Assembly (NCBI RefSeq): GCF_003335585.1
Contig: NZ_QBFD01000038.1
Span: 94,244 to 158,243, forward strand
Direction: 5' to 3'
Length of the DNA: 64,000 bases
From: Sulfitobacter sp. DFL-14
GTDB taxonomy: Bacteria > Pseudomonadota > Alphaproteobacteria > Rhodobacterales > Rhodobacteraceae
The notes below the pieces were generated by a model. That model worked only from the letters and a program-made list of their open reading frames with translations, was not told the DNA's origin and did not search any database. Numbering within the stretch: position 1 is the stretch's first letter; each line of letters opens with the position of its first letter. The position numbers were made by a program, and so were the translations under genes. Positions 35,154 through 44,283 of the stretch are shown piece after piece.

Positions 35154-37673
35154 ATGCCAGTCACACAAGACCTGCGGGTCTCTGTCCAGAACATGTCCTG
35201 CGCATCATGTGTCGGTCGGGTCGAGCGCGCGCTCTCAGCGCTGCCCGGGGTCGAAGAGGTCAATGTGAACCTTGCGGCCGAAACTGCGCAGGTCCGAATC
35301 GACTCGGAAACCCGGATACCCGAGCTGATCGACGCGCTGGATCGGGCCGGCTATCCCGTCCGGACGCAGACAATTCGCCTGAACGTCTCGTCCATGTCCT
35401 GCGCGTCCTGCGTCGGCCGTGTCGATAAGGCGCTGGCGGCAGTGCCCGGCGTTCTGGAGGTCAACGTCAATCTCGCCTCCGAGACCGCAACCGTGACTTA
35501 TGTCGAGGGCGCGATGAAGATCTCCGTTCTACTGAAAGCTGCCACAGACGCCGGCTACCCTGCTGAACCGGCGGATAGTGCCTTGCCCGAGGAGCACAGC
35601 GCCCGCAAGGCAGGCGAAGCGCGCGATCTGGCCCGCAAGACCGCCTTCGCGGCAACATTGGCGCTGCCGGTTTTCCTGCTCGAGATGGGTGCACACCTGG
35701 TGCCGGGGATGCACGAGATGATTGGCCGCACCATCGGTCACCAGACAAGTTGGATGATCCAGTTCGTACTGACGACAGTTGTGCTGTTCTGGCCCGGACG
35801 CCACTTTTACGCCAAGGGTTTCCCCGCGCTTCTGAAGGGCGCGCCCGACATGAACAGCCTCGTCGCCGTCGGCACCGGCGCAGCCTATCTCTATTCTCTT
35901 ACCGCGCTCTTTGCGCCTGCGCTGCTGCCCGTGGCGTCCCGTGCCGTTTATTTCGAGGCAGCGGCAGTCATCGTCGTGCTGATCCTTCTGGGCCGCTGGA
36001 TGGAGGCGCGCGCCAAGGGCCGCACCGGTGCTGCGATCCAGAAGCTTCTTGGCCTTCAGGCCCGCACCGCGCGGGTTCTGGTGGACGGGGAGCCGCAAGA
36101 CGTCGCCATCGAACGGATCGGCACCGGCGACATCCTCGTTGTGCGTCCCGGCGAACGCATTGCGGTGGATGGGGAGGTCACGCAAGGCAGCGCCCATGTC
36201 GACGAGAGCATGATCACCGGAGAGCCGGTTCCCGTCTCCAAGTCCGAGGGCGATCCGGTCACCGGCGGCACCGTCAACGGCACCGGCAGCTTCCAGTTCC
36301 GCGCCACACGTGTCGGCGCCGACACGACGCTCGCGCAAATCATTCGCATGGTGGAGCAGGCGCAAGGCACCAAGTTGCCGATCCAGGGCCTGGTGGACCG
36401 GATCACGCTGTGGTTCGTGCCGGCGGTCATGGCACTGGCCGCGTTGACCGTTCTGGTCTGGCTGCTGGTCGGCCCCTCGCCCTCCCTGTCCTACGCGCTT
36501 GTGGCCGGGGTCTCGGTTCTCATCATAGCCTGCCCCTGCGCCATGGGACTGGCCACGCCGACCTCGATCATGGTCGGTACTGGGCGCGCAGCCGAGATGG
36601 GCGTGCTTTTCCGCAAGGGCGACGCGCTACAACAACTGACGTCGGTGAATGTTATCGCGCTCGACAAAACCGGCACCGTCACCCAAGGGCGCCCCGAACT
36701 GACCGATATGGTCCTGGCCGACGGGGTCGACCGGGCCGACATCCTGGCACTGGTGGCGGCGGTCGAGACGCAGTCCGAGCATCCCATCGCCGAAGCCATC
36801 GTGCGCGCGGCCCAGGCCGAGAACGCGGCACGTCACGACGTCGAGAGCTTCGAATCCATCACGGGCTACGGCGTTCGGGCCAAGGTTGCCGGCCACGAGG
36901 TGCTTGTCGGTGCAGATCGCCTGATGGTCCGCGAAGGACTGAGCATCGGGGCGCTGGTCGAGGCGGAGGGCCGCTTGGCCGTGCTGGGCCGCACGGCATT
37001 GTTTGCCGCGGTGGATGGCAGGGTTGCAGCGGTCATCGGCGTGTCCGATCCGGTCAAACCCGCCAGCGCGGCCGCCATTGGCGCGCTGCACCGCCTCGGG
37101 CTGGAGGTCGCTATGATCACCGGCGACAAGCGCGAGACAGCCGATGCCATCGCACGCGAAACCGGCATCGACCACGTGATCGCCGGCGTTCTGCCCGATG
37201 GAAAGGTGGCCGCACTAAACGAGCTTCGCCAAGGGGGCCGACGGATCGCCTTCGTCGGCGACGGCATTAACGACGCCCCCGCGCTGGCACATGCGGATGT
37301 CGGTCTCGCCATCGGCACGGGAACCGATGTGGCCATCGAATCCGCCGATGTGGTGCTGATGTCGGGCGATCTGCGCGGCGTGGTCAACGCTTTTGAAGTA
37401 TCAGGCCGCACGATGCGCAACATCCGTCAGAACCTGTTCTGGGCGTTCGGCTACAACGTCGCGCTGATCCCGGTGGCTGCGGGTGTGCTCTACCCCACGT
37501 TCGGCTTGTTGCTCTCGCCAGTCCTGGCTGCCGGAGCCATGGCACTGAGTTCGGTCTTCGTGCTGACCAACGCCCTTCGGCTACGCAGGGTCCGTCCCAT
37601 CATGGAAGAAGCCAGAGCGCGCGGTGGTGAAGAGGCCACTTTACTATCCCCTAACCCTGTCGCCGCTGAATAA
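35154..37673 (+). CDS. copA: Cu(I)-exporting P1B-1 ATPase CopA
   Basis: An 839-residue ATPase with two N-terminal HMA domains (each [10 protein letters not shown], at about residues 13 and 82), the membrane metal site [21 protein letters not shown], the HP motif [15 protein letters not shown] and [10 protein letters not shown]. This is the classical Cu(I) efflux pump from cytoplasm to periplasm. The ATG at 35154 is preceded by AAGGAG; the upstream ATG at 35139 would place the ribosome site inside the gene. It is followed 13 nt later by cueR in the same operon. Confidence 0.95.
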   Translation: MPVTQDLRVSVQNMSCASCVGRVERALSALPGVEEVNVNLAAETAQVRIDSETRIPELIDALDRAGYPVRTQTIRLNVSSMSCASCVGRVDKALAAVPGVLEVNVNLASETATVTYVEGAMKISVLLKAATDAGYPAEPADSALPEEHSARKAGEARDLARKTAFAATLALPVFLLEMGAHLVPGMHEMIGRTIGHQTSWMIQFVLTTVVLFWPGRHFYAKGFPALLKGAPDMNSLVAVGTGAAYLYSLTALFAPALLPVASRAVYFEAAAVIVVLILLGRWMEARAKGRTGAAIQKLLGLQARTARVLVDGEPQDVAIERIGTGDILVVRPGERIAVDGEVTQGSAHVDESMITGEPVPVSKSEGDPVTGGTVNGTGSFQFRATRVGADTTLAQIIRMVEQAQGTKLPIQGLVDRITLWFVPAVMALAALTVLVWLLVGPSPSLSYALVAGVSVLIIACPCAMGLATPTSIMVGTGRAAEMGVLFRKGDALQQLTSVNVIALDKTGTVTQGRPELTDMVLADGVDRADILALVAAVETQSEHPIAEAIVRAAQAENAARHDVESFESITGYGVRAKVAGHEVLVGADRLMVREGLSIGALVEAEGRLAVLGRTALFAAVDGRVAAVIGVSDPVKPASAAAIGALHRLGLEVAMITGDKRETADAIARETGIDHVIAGVLPDGKVAALNELRQGGRRIAFVGDGINDAPALAHADVGLAIGTGTDVAIESADVVLMSGDLRGVVNAFEVSGRTMRNIRQNLFWAFGYNVALIPVAAGVLYPTFGLLLSPVLAAGAMALSSVFVLTNALRLRRVRPIMEEARARGGEEATLLSPNPVAAE

Positions 37674-37686
37674 GGAGAACCTGATC

Positions 37687-38109
37687 ATGAATATTGGAGA
37701 TGTCGCCGCCCTTTCTGGCCTCCCAGCCAAGACGATCCGATACTACGAGGATGTCGGGCTTGTGAAGCCTCTTCGCAGCACGAACGGCTATCGCACATTC
37801 CGTGAAAGCGATGCGCACAAGCTCGCGTTTCTCGGCCGTTCCCGGGCGCTCGGCTTCAGCATTGAAGACTGCCGCAACCTTCTTGCTCTGTACGAGGACG
37901 AAAAACGCGCCAGCGCCGAAGTCAAGGATATCGCCGAGCAGCATCTTGAACGGATCGACGACAAGATCGCGGAGCTGAAGGAAATGCGCGCGACGCTAGC
38001 ACATCTAGTGGACGCCTGTGCCGGGGATCACCGCCCGGATTGCCCAATCCTCGCCGATTTGGCAACGAAACACCGCGGCGAAGAGCAACTCAAGAATACT
38101 GCGTTGTAG
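37687..38109 (+). CDS. cueR: CueR, MerR-family copper-responsive regulator
   Basis: A 140-residue MerR-type activator: winged helix (MNIGDVAALSGLPAKTIRYYEDVGLV), dimer coiled coil, and the metal loop CAGDHRPDCPIL with the two Cys of Cu(I)/Ag(I)-sensing CueR. ATG at 37687 follows AAGGAG; an in-frame ATG at 37624 lies inside copA. It is the likely regulator of the six CueR-like operators seen between 31 and 48 kb. Confidence 0.94.
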   Translation: MNIGDVAALSGLPAKTIRYYEDVGLVKPLRSTNGYRTFRESDAHKLAFLGRSRALGFSIEDCRNLLALYEDEKRASAEVKDIAEQHLERIDDKIAELKEMRATLAHLVDACAGDHRPDCPILADLATKHRGEEQLKNTAL

Positions 38110-38120
38110 GGTGCGAGCGT

Positions 38121-38537
38121 TTGGCTTGGGCGATCCTCTTTGCGATTGTGCTCTTCGGTTTGAGCGGACTTGTGCATGTCCGTGCGATGAGTTTCGTCAT
38201 GACGGCCACCAAACGCACTCCATTCACACAATCAAGCCGCCTCTTATTTGCCCTCTATACACTCGCGACCGCCCACATAGGTGAAGCCGGGCTCTACGCA
38301 CTGGGTTTCAGTTTCGGCGAGTTCTTAGGTATTGGCGGTTTCGCTCAAGACAACGTCGATTCATTCATGGATGTTTTCTACTTTTCCATCGTCAATTACT
38401 CCTCTCTGGGGCTTGGCGATATTTATCCCACGGGTCATTTGCGCTTTCTTGCCGGCATCGAGGCCCTGAATGGCTTTCTCCTCATCAGCTGCTCGGCCTC
38501 TACAATCTTCCTCGTGGTCACGAGAAAGATGGATTAG
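38121..38537 (+). CDS. Two-helix ion-channel-like membrane protein
   Basis: About 138 residues if it starts at TTG 38121 with AGGGTGCGAG upstream; the frame is open from an ATG at 38040 inside cueR, which is less likely. It has helices at LAWAILFAIVLFGL, SSRLLFALYTLATAHIGEAG and a pore-like region VNYSSLGLGDIYPTGHLRF followed by LNGFLLISCSAST. SLGLGD resembles the potassium-channel filter TxGYGD with changed residues. It may be co-transcribed with copA-cueR. Function unknown. Confidence 0.7.
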   Translation: MAWAILFAIVLFGLSGLVHVRAMSFVMTATKRTPFTQSSRLLFALYTLATAHIGEAGLYALGFSFGEFLGIGGFAQDNVDSFMDVFYFSIVNYSSLGLGDIYPTGHLRFLAGIEALNGFLLISCSASTIFLVVTRKMD

Positions 38538-38566
38538 GAGCGCCACAAAACCTCATCCCAAAAGAG

Positions 38567-38597
38567 TTGGAACCCTCCATCGCTGGAAGGTTGTTGA
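38567..38597 (+). promoter_or_regulatory. CueR-like operator upstream of the DUF305 gene
   Basis: The dyad ACCCTCCATCGCTGGAAGGT (38572-38591) closely matches that of the L,D-transpeptidase promoter. The -35 is displaced (TTGGAA at 38567) and the -10 is unclear (TGTTGA or TTGATG), so the promoter geometry is less certain. Confidence 0.6.
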
Positions 38598-38636
38598 TGT
38601 TCTGAACGGGGATGGAACAAGCGAAAGGAGCACGTC

Positions 38637-39506
38637 ATGTCATATTGGAGATTTGCCGCCATGATCGCGACCTCGACGGTCGTGATGTTCGGGCTGATGT
38701 ATCTCAACACCTATCTTCTGACCCATGTTTTCTGGTCCGAAACCCGAGCCTATATGGCGCTGTTGATGGGTGCGACGATGGCGATCATCATGTTGGCGTT
38801 CATGCTTTCAATGTATTCGAGCAAGACCGTAAATGCCGCTATCTTCAGCGGTGCCGTCGTCGTGTTCGCCGCCTCGCTCTGGCTCGTACGAAGCCAGGTC
38901 ACGGTGGGCGATACCAGCTACATGCGCGCGATGATCCCACACCATTCGATCGCGATCATGACATCGAGCCGCGCCGATATCTCGGATCCGCGCGTGCGCA
39001 AGCTCGCGGACGAGATCATCTATGCGCAAGATAAGGAAATCGCGGAGATGCGCTATCTGATCAACGATATCGATGCATCCGGCGACACATCCGAGACTGC
39101 AAGTGTCGAGAGCCCCCGTATTGTGAGCTTGGATCAAGCCCTGTCAACAGCAAACGTCGCAGTGCTCGACCCCGGCTTCCTGACGAAGGAGGATATCGCG
39201 CAGCTTCTGCCGAATGGCGCGGCGTGCACATTCAACTATACAACCGGCAGTCCGGCCTCACTGGCATTGGGTGAGATCGATGGCGCAGCCGTCGGGCTCG
39301 TCAAGCTGAGCGGCGATCTCGTCCGGGTCGAACAGAATGCAGCCGGCGAATTGGGCACAGAAGGCCTGTCGATCCGCCTTGGCGTTCCCCAAGACGGTGC
39401 TGCGCTCGAAACCGCAGGTACCGAACCGGTCGATGCGACTCTGACGATCGAGCTCGATGCCGGTCTGACCGCCGGATTCCGGGGATTCTACAGTTGCGGG
39501 GCATGA
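38637..39506 (+). CDS. DUF305-type membrane protein
   Basis: A 289-residue protein. Three N-terminal helices (to about residue 85) are followed by the DUF305 core: YMRAMIPHHSIAIMTSSRAD and YAQDKEIAEMRYLI, with the HH and Met residues that suggest metal binding. A C-terminal domain of about 130 residues (from LDPGFLTKEDIAQLLPNGAA, with two more cysteines) has no match I recognise. A CueR-like site lies upstream. It starts a probable three-gene operon with the next two genes. Confidence 0.82.
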   Translation: MSYWRFAAMIATSTVVMFGLMYLNTYLLTHVFWSETRAYMALLMGATMAIIMLAFMLSMYSSKTVNAAIFSGAVVVFAASLWLVRSQVTVGDTSYMRAMIPHHSIAIMTSSRADISDPRVRKLADEIIYAQDKEIAEMRYLINDIDASGDTSETASVESPRIVSLDQALSTANVAVLDPGFLTKEDIAQLLPNGAACTFNYTTGSPASLALGEIDGAAVGLVKLSGDLVRVEQNAAGELGTEGLSIRLGVPQDGAALETAGTEPVDATLTIELDAGLTAGFRGFYSCGA

Positions 39507-39507
39507 C

Positions 39508-40281
39508 ATGAAGCACCATTCAAGCACACAAGCGCAGTCGGCGACGCTGTACCGCATGGTCATGCCGGGCCACCTCTGCCCCTACGGTCTGAAGTCCAAA
39601 GACTTGCTGGAGAGGCAAGGGTATGAGGTTGAGGACCACCATCTGACCACGCGTGAGGAAACCGACGCGTTCATGGAAGAGCACGGCGTCGAAACCACCC
39701 CGCAAACCTGGATCGGGGACGAGCGGATCGGCGGATATGACGACCTTCGGGTCCATTTCGGCATCGATGCGCCGGAAGACGAACGCTCGGACACGTCCTA
39801 CCAGCCGGTGATCACGATCTTTGCCGTCGCGTTCCTGATGGCGCTCGGTTTGTCGTGGTACAGCTTCGAGAACATTTTCACCCTGCGCGCCCTGGAATGG
39901 TTCATCTCGATCTCGATGTGCTTTCTGGCCGTACAAAAACTTCAGGATGTCGAAAGCTTTTCGACCATGTTCCTGAACTACGACCTGCTGGCGCGTCGGT
40001 GGGTGCGATATGGCAAAATCTATCCGTTCGGAGAGGCTTTCGCAGGTATCCTCATGGTCGCCGGGGCGCTGACCTGGCTTTCGGCACCGGTGGCCTTGTT
40101 CATCGGCACCGTTGGCGCAGTATCGGTTTTCAAGGCGGTCTATATCGACAAGCGTGAATTGAAATGCGCCTGCGTCGGTGGTGACAGCAATGTGCCGCTT
40201 GGCTTTGTCTCGCTCACGGAAAATCTGATGATGATGGTCATGGGGATTTGGATGCCTATCAGGGTCTATCTGATCGGCTGA
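39508..40281 (+). CDS. Glutaredoxin-MauE fusion protein
   Basis: A 257-residue protein. Residues about 1-85 form a glutaredoxin-like domain (MVMPGHLCPYGLKSKDLLER, later ETTPQTWIGDERIGGYDDL). Residues about 98-257 form a four-helix MauE/DoxX-like membrane domain with ELKCACVGGDSNVPLGF. MauE-like proteins reduce or form disulfides in exported proteins. Start 1 nt after the DUF305 gene stop. Likely supplies reducing power for periplasmic copper or cytochrome proteins; inferred. Confidence 0.82.
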   Translation: MKHHSSTQAQSATLYRMVMPGHLCPYGLKSKDLLERQGYEVEDHHLTTREETDAFMEEHGVETTPQTWIGDERIGGYDDLRVHFGIDAPEDERSDTSYQPVITIFAVAFLMALGLSWYSFENIFTLRALEWFISISMCFLAVQKLQDVESFSTMFLNYDLLARRWVRYGKIYPFGEAFAGILMVAGALTWLSAPVALFIGTVGAVSVFKAVYIDKRELKCACVGGDSNVPLGFVSLTENLMMMVMGIWMPIRVYLIG

Positions 40282-40362
40282 AAGGCGGGTGTCGTTTTCA
40301 CATCCTTCAGACTCGTTCTCCCGGTAGGAGCGCAGGTCAGGCAGCACTGCGAAAAAAGCTGA

Positions 40363-41472
40363 TTGGACCAGATAATCGAAGCATTCACGACCGGGGCGGG
40401 CATGCTCTGGAAGGCGCTCTGGGCGCTGATCTTCGGGTATATCATCTCCGCAGGCATCCAGATTTTCGTGACACGGGATCAGATGGCGCGTGTTCTTGGC
40501 GATCGCGGCGCCAGGAAGGCAGGCATTGTCGGCTTCTTTGGTTTTGTGTCGTCGTCCTGTTCCTTCGCGGCTCTTGCCGCGTCGCGTTCGATTCTGGTGA
40601 AGGGTGCGCATCCGGTCAATTCGATCGCCTTCCTGATTTCATCGACAAATCTGGTGATCGAGCTTGGAATCGTCCTTCTGGTCCTGCTGGGCTGGAAATT
40701 CATGGTGGCGAATTTCCTGCTCGGCGTCCTGATGACGATCTACGCCTATGCCCTCACCCTGATATGGTTTCCAAGGGCGCTTGTCGAAAGCGCAAAAGAG
40801 CATGCGGCGAAGGCTCAGTCCGACGAGGGTATGGACATGGACCAGACCATGGGGGGATCGTTCCGCGACAAGCTGCTGTCGCGCGAACGATGGGACCGGA
40901 TCGCCCGCGCTTTCTTCATGGAATGGAAGATAGTCTGGAAGGAGATCCTCTTCGGCTTCACGGTCGCGGGTTTCATTTCCGTCATTGTGCCGCAGAGCTT
41001 CTGGAACGCGATCTTCCTGGTCGGAGATGGCGGTGCGCAGGACGCGCCGGGCTTCCTGATCGTTCTTGAAAACGCGCTGGTGGCACCCGTCGTGGCCTTC
41101 TTCACCTTCATCGGGTCGATGGTCAATGTCCCCTTGGCCGCGATGCTCTGGTCGCGTGACGCGTCGTTCGGAGGCGTGATCGCCTTTCTCGGAGCCGATC
41201 TTGTTGCTGCCACGGTGATCTGGGTGCACGCAAAATATTATGGCTCGCAGTATGCGCTCTATCTTTCAGGCTCGCTGTACCTGTGCATGGTCGCGGCGGG
41301 AATTACGGTGCATTACCTGTTCGCTCTCGTCGGGATGATCCCGACCGAGCGGCCGTCGCTTCAGGAAATGGTCCGGTTCAGCATCGACTACACGTTCTTC
41401 CTCAACCTGATCTTTCTCGTGATCGGGGCAGTACTAATCTGGCTTCACCTCAGAAATGCCAAGGAAAACTAG
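40363..41472 (+). CDS. ArsP_1/DUF318-family permease
   Basis: A 369-residue protein with about eight helices and two Cys-Ser rich motifs of the family (FFGFVSSSCSFAALAASRSI; later FIGSMVNVPLAAMLWS). Related proteins include organoarsenical exporters and YraQ-type permeases. It starts at TTG 40363 without a strong ribosome site; an ATG at 40402 is an alternative but removes a conserved-looking N-terminal stretch. The last four bases overlap ccdA on the opposite strand. Substrate unknown; a metal or metal-thiol complex is plausible. Confidence 0.78.
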   Translation: MDQIIEAFTTGAGMLWKALWALIFGYIISAGIQIFVTRDQMARVLGDRGARKAGIVGFFGFVSSSCSFAALAASRSILVKGAHPVNSIAFLISSTNLVIELGIVLLVLLGWKFMVANFLLGVLMTIYAYALTLIWFPRALVESAKEHAAKAQSDEGMDMDQTMGGSFRDKLLSRERWDRIARAFFMEWKIVWKEILFGFTVAGFISVIVPQSFWNAIFLVGDGGAQDAPGFLIVLENALVAPVVAFFTFIGSMVNVPLAAMLWSRDASFGGVIAFLGADLVAATVIWVHAKYYGSQYALYLSGSLYLCMVAAGITVHYLFALVGMIPTERPSLQEMVRFSIDYTFFLNLIFLVIGAVLIWLHLRNAKEN

Positions 41473-42209
41473 CCGATTGAGGCCAGGAATGGAAACGTTC
41501 CCAGAAGCCAGTAGGCAAACCGGGACAATTGGCCGGTCATGATGGCAACGCCCATGATGATCATGGCGACGCCTGCGCCTTTGTAGAGCCAGCGACCGGC
41601 CTTGCCGATCTGTCTGACCCGCGCGGCGATGGCGTCGGTGAACAGCGCTGCCAGCAGGAACGGCACGCCCAGCCCGGCGGAATAGATCGACAGCAGCCAG
41701 ATTCCGTCCGACATGCCGCCGGAAGTAGAACTGAGTGTCAGGATCGCGCCAAGGATCGGTCCGATGCAGGGGGTCCAACCAAAGGCGAAAGCCAAGCCCA
41801 GGACGTAGGCTCCAAGCGGGCGACCCCCCGGAATGTCGAGTGTGAAGCGGGTGTCGCGCGAGAAGGCATCCAGACGAAAGACACCCAGCATGACCAGTCC
41901 GAACAGGATGATGATCGCGCCGCCCAGATAGTTCAGCTCGATGCGCCATGTCAGCAGCAATGATCCGATCGCGCTGGCCCCGGCCCCGAGGGCGACGAAA
42001 ACCGTCGAAAACCCCAGAACGAAGCAGGTGCTTAGGCCCAGTGCCCCGGCGCGCGCCCGCAGACCGACCGACCGTGTCGTGCGCAAACCCGGCTGGCCTG
42101 CGATGTAGGAGACATAGCCCGGAACCAGTGGCAGGACGCAGGGTGACAGGAACGAAATGGCCCCCGCCAGAAAGGCCGCGAAGATGCCGATGCCGGAAAT
42201 ATCCATCAT
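41469..42209 (-). CDS. ccdA: CcdA-like thiol-disulfide carrier
   Basis: A 246-residue, six-helix protein with the two family motifs bearing the redox Cys: FLSPCVLPLVPGYVSYIAG near the N-terminus and GWTPCIGPILGAIL in the middle. It carries electrons across the membrane to periplasmic thioredoxins such as the TlpA/CcmG proteins encoded at 43771-44876. Last gene of the 43688-41469 operon; overlaps the preceding gene by ATGA. Confidence 0.93.
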   Translation of the reverse strand: MMDISGIGIFAAFLAGAISFLSPCVLPLVPGYVSYIAGQPGLRTTRSVGLRARAGALGLSTCFVLGFSTVFVALGAGASAIGSLLLTWRIELNYLGGAIIILFGLVMLGVFRLDAFSRDTRFTLDIPGGRPLGAYVLGLAFAFGWTPCIGPILGAILTLSSTSGGMSDGIWLLSIYSAGLGVPFLLAALFTDAIAARVRQIGKAGRWLYKGAGVAMIIMGVAIMTGQLSRFAYWLLGTFPFLASIG

Positions 42210-42697
42210 GCGTTTCCATGTCCGCTAAAGGGCCGTGATGCCCACCAGAAGGCAATCAGCGGGATTACGATCCATTGCAGTACCGGCGACAACCCTGCAT
42301 CGAGAATCGGAATGATCGGCATCAGGTCTGAATAGGCCCAGGCCGCGCGGATCACGATGTTGAGCCATTCGCTGAACAGCGTATATCCCAACCCGAACAC
42401 CACCGTCAGGACGGTTACTGAGCGTCGCGTCGAAGCGACAATGGGCCAGCCTCGGCCCGACATCATCAAGGCGAGCACCAGCGCGCTCATGGCAATCAGG
42501 ATGTCGCCACCCGTGCAATGAACCGCGGCGAAGACGATCTCACCCCAGGTGCCCTCGTTCCAGATCGTGTAGAGCGGCATGTGGGCGAACTCCCAGATCA
42601 GATTGGCCGGGATGATTACCGAAAAATACCGACGCAGGGCTGTCAGTGAAATTCCGTCTGTCGAGGACAGCCTGACGCCAGTCGCGGTGACACTCAT
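42206..42697 (-). CDS. Four-helix membrane protein of unknown function
   Basis: A 163-residue protein with four or five helices: VIIPANLIWEFAHMPLYTIW, FAAVHCTGGDILIAMSALVL, VLTVVFGLGYTLFSEWLNI and LSPVLQWIVIPLIAFWW. The polar residues WEFAHMP, HCTGGD and SEWLN in the helices may bind a metal. I do not recognise a named family. It lies between sco and ccdA with ATGA overlaps on both sides, which suggests a role in copper delivery or redox assembly. ATG at 42697 lies in the sco end. Confidence 0.75.
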   Translation of the reverse strand: MSVTATGVRLSSTDGISLTALRRYFSVIIPANLIWEFAHMPLYTIWNEGTWGEIVFAAVHCTGGDILIAMSALVLALMMSGRGWPIVASTRRSVTVLTVVFGLGYTLFSEWLNIVIRAAWAYSDLMPIIPILDAGLSPVLQWIVIPLIAFWWASRPFSGHGNA

Positions 42698-43401
42698 TGA
42701 AACACCCCTGTCACCCGGTCCCACCAACTGCGTTCCCGGCGTCGATGCTGGGCATTGTTGATCAACTCGCTGACATAGAGGATCAGGTTCACATTCTTGA
42801 AATCCCTGCCATGGAACTTTGCGGCAAACCGCCCGCCGATATCCACGACATGGGTGACCGCACCGTGCATCATCATGTCGCTGTCGGCGGTCGTGGTGAA
42901 CTCGAGCCCATAGCCCCGCGCCAGAAGGCGCGTCGCGTCGTCGCTCTGATCGGGCCGTTTGGTCAGAATGACCCAGTTGCTCGGATCGAGCCCATGCCGT
43001 TCCGCGTAGTCGCGCAGAACGTCCGGCGTGTCATTCACGGGATCGGTCGTGATCGAGATGAATTGCACCAGATCGCTCATCGGCCCGTCGTTGATCGAAG
43101 CCTGGACCGCCGCGATCTTTTCCACATGAAGCGGGCAGATGTCCGGGCAGTTGGCGTAGATGAAATGCAGGATGACGACCCTTTCGCTGAAATCCGCCAA
43201 GCGCACAGGATTGCCCTCCGCATCCTGCAACTCGAAATCCGGGGCCTGTGCTGCGTCGATGGCCTGAAAATATGGCTCCATCTCGAACATCCGCGCATCC
43301 AGATTTTCACCCGGATGATCGGCGGAGGCCGGAAAGGAGATCGTGGCCGCAAGTGTGACCAAGGCGGCGCGCCGGGTCAGATAGACAATCAACTGCATCA
43401 C
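42694..43401 (-). CDS. SCO1/SenC-family copper chaperone
   Basis: A 235-residue exported thioredoxin-fold protein with signal (ALVTLAATISFPASA), the copper site CPDICP in FIYANCPDICPLHVEK, and a later His in MMMHGAVTHVVDIGG. SCO proteins deliver copper to the CuA site of cytochrome oxidase or act as thiol reductases. Overlaps both neighbours by ATGA. Confidence 0.92.
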   Translation of the reverse strand: MMQLIVYLTRRAALVTLAATISFPASADHPGENLDARMFEMEPYFQAIDAAQAPDFELQDAEGNPVRLADFSERVVILHFIYANCPDICPLHVEKIAAVQASINDGPMSDLVQFISITTDPVNDTPDVLRDYAERHGLDPSNWVILTKRPDQSDDATRLLARGYGLEFTTTADSDMMMHGAVTHVVDIGGRFAAKFHGRDFKNVNLILYVSELINNAQHRRRERSWWDRVTGVFQ

Positions 43402-43688
43402 CTTTCGGATTGATCGGGCTTGCCACTACCCGCATCGCTGCATTTCCCGCCGGACCCGCCCTTCATGCACAGACCAAGCCCGCACATCGCGGCACAGGGG
43501 GCCAGCGAAACCAGAACAGGCGCGAGCCCGATCGCGGTGAGCCATCCCCAGTTCAGGGCCATGCCGCCCCCCATCACGGTTGCCGCACCGACGAACAGCA
43601 ATCGTCTGCGCGTAAACCACTGGGTCCAATTGCCAACTCTTGCGATGTTGGCGGTGATTGCGCCGTTAGAGGGTGATATGTCGGTCAT
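43398..43688 (-). CDS. Small Cys-bearing membrane protein
   Basis: A 96-residue protein with two helices (RRLLFVGAATVMGGGMALNWGW; LTAIGLAPVLVSLAPCAAMCGLGLCM) and a Gly/Ser-rich tail with one more Cys (GGSGGKCSDAG). The Cys pattern CxxxCxxxxC in the second helix could bind metal. First gene of the sco-ccdA operon, starting only about 20 nt after its CueR-type promoter, with a weak ribosome site. No named family recognised. Confidence 0.72.
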   Translation of the reverse strand: MTDISPSNGAITANIARVGNWTQWFTRRRLLFVGAATVMGGGMALNWGWLTAIGLAPVLVSLAPCAAMCGLGLCMKGGSGGKCSDAGSGKPDQSER

Positions 43689-43712
43689 CCAGAAAATTCT
43701 TTCGATGTGTAA

Positions 43713-43743
43713 GAAATAGTCGTTCCAGTAACTGGAAGGTCAA
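43713..43743 (-). promoter_or_regulatory. CueR-type operator/promoter of the sco-ccdA operon
   Basis: Minus strand -35 TTGACC (43743-43738), 19-bp spacer with dyad CTTCCAGTTACTGGAA, -10 TATTTC (43718-43713). It separates this operon from the upstream tlpA gene. Confidence 0.85.
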
Positions 43744-43770
43744 GAGCGGGCGGTACTCTTTCGGCGGTAT

Positions 43771-44283
43771 TCATTCGATAAAGCCTCGCAAGAAGGAGAC
43801 CATCTCGGGATCATCCCATTCGGCCGGGCCGACCAGTCTCCCAAGCTCCCGCCCCTGCGCGTCGATCAGGATCGTCGTCGGCAGACCGACGGTGCGCAGC
43901 GCGGTCATCGACAGCATGGTCTTGTCGACATATATCTTGAGATTGGTGACACCGATCTCGTCGTAGAAACGCCGCACGACGGGCGATCCGGCCCGGTCGA
44001 TGGACAGGGCGACCACTTCGAACCGGTCGCCGCCAAGTTCCGCCTGAAGTGCATCCAGCGTCGGCATCTCTTCCCGGCAGGGGACGCACCAGGTTGCCCA
44101 AACGTTCACGAGGATCACCTTGCCACGAAAATCCTCCATGTCCCCACGGCTGCCGTCCTCGGTCTCGAAGCGCACATTGATCACCGGCTGCGGCGTGTCG
44201 TGCAGTGCGAAGCCTTGCGGCCCGGCAAACGCAGCGCCGACGGACAATGCCCAGACGAGCAGCGCCGTTTTTAGATATTTCAT
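43771..44283 (-). CDS. TlpA-like periplasmic thioredoxin
   Basis: A 170-residue exported thioredoxin-fold protein: signal (TALLVWALSVGAAFA), active site NVWATWCVPCREEMP, and cis-Pro region VGLPTTILID. Such proteins reduce disulfides in apocytochromes or SCO/CuA proteins. Overlaps the preceding CcmG-like gene by ATGA and is the last gene of the long operon beginning at 48033. Confidence 0.9.
   Translation of the reverse strand: MKYLKTALLVWALSVGAAFAGPQGFALHDTPQPVINVRFETEDGSRGDMEDFRGKVILVNVWATWCVPCREEMPTLDALQAELGGDRFEVVALSIDRAGSPVVRRFYDEIGVTNLKIYVDKTMLSMTALRTVGLPTTILIDAQGRELGRLVGPAEWDDPEMVSFLRGFIE

Noticed and set aside
35750..37270. 506-codon plus frame inside copA
   Set aside because: Arg/Gly-rich out-of-frame shadow of copA.
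39520..40611. 363-codon minus frame opposite the glutaredoxin-MauE gene
   Set aside because: Charged, low-complexity shadow; the plus-strand gene has clear domains.
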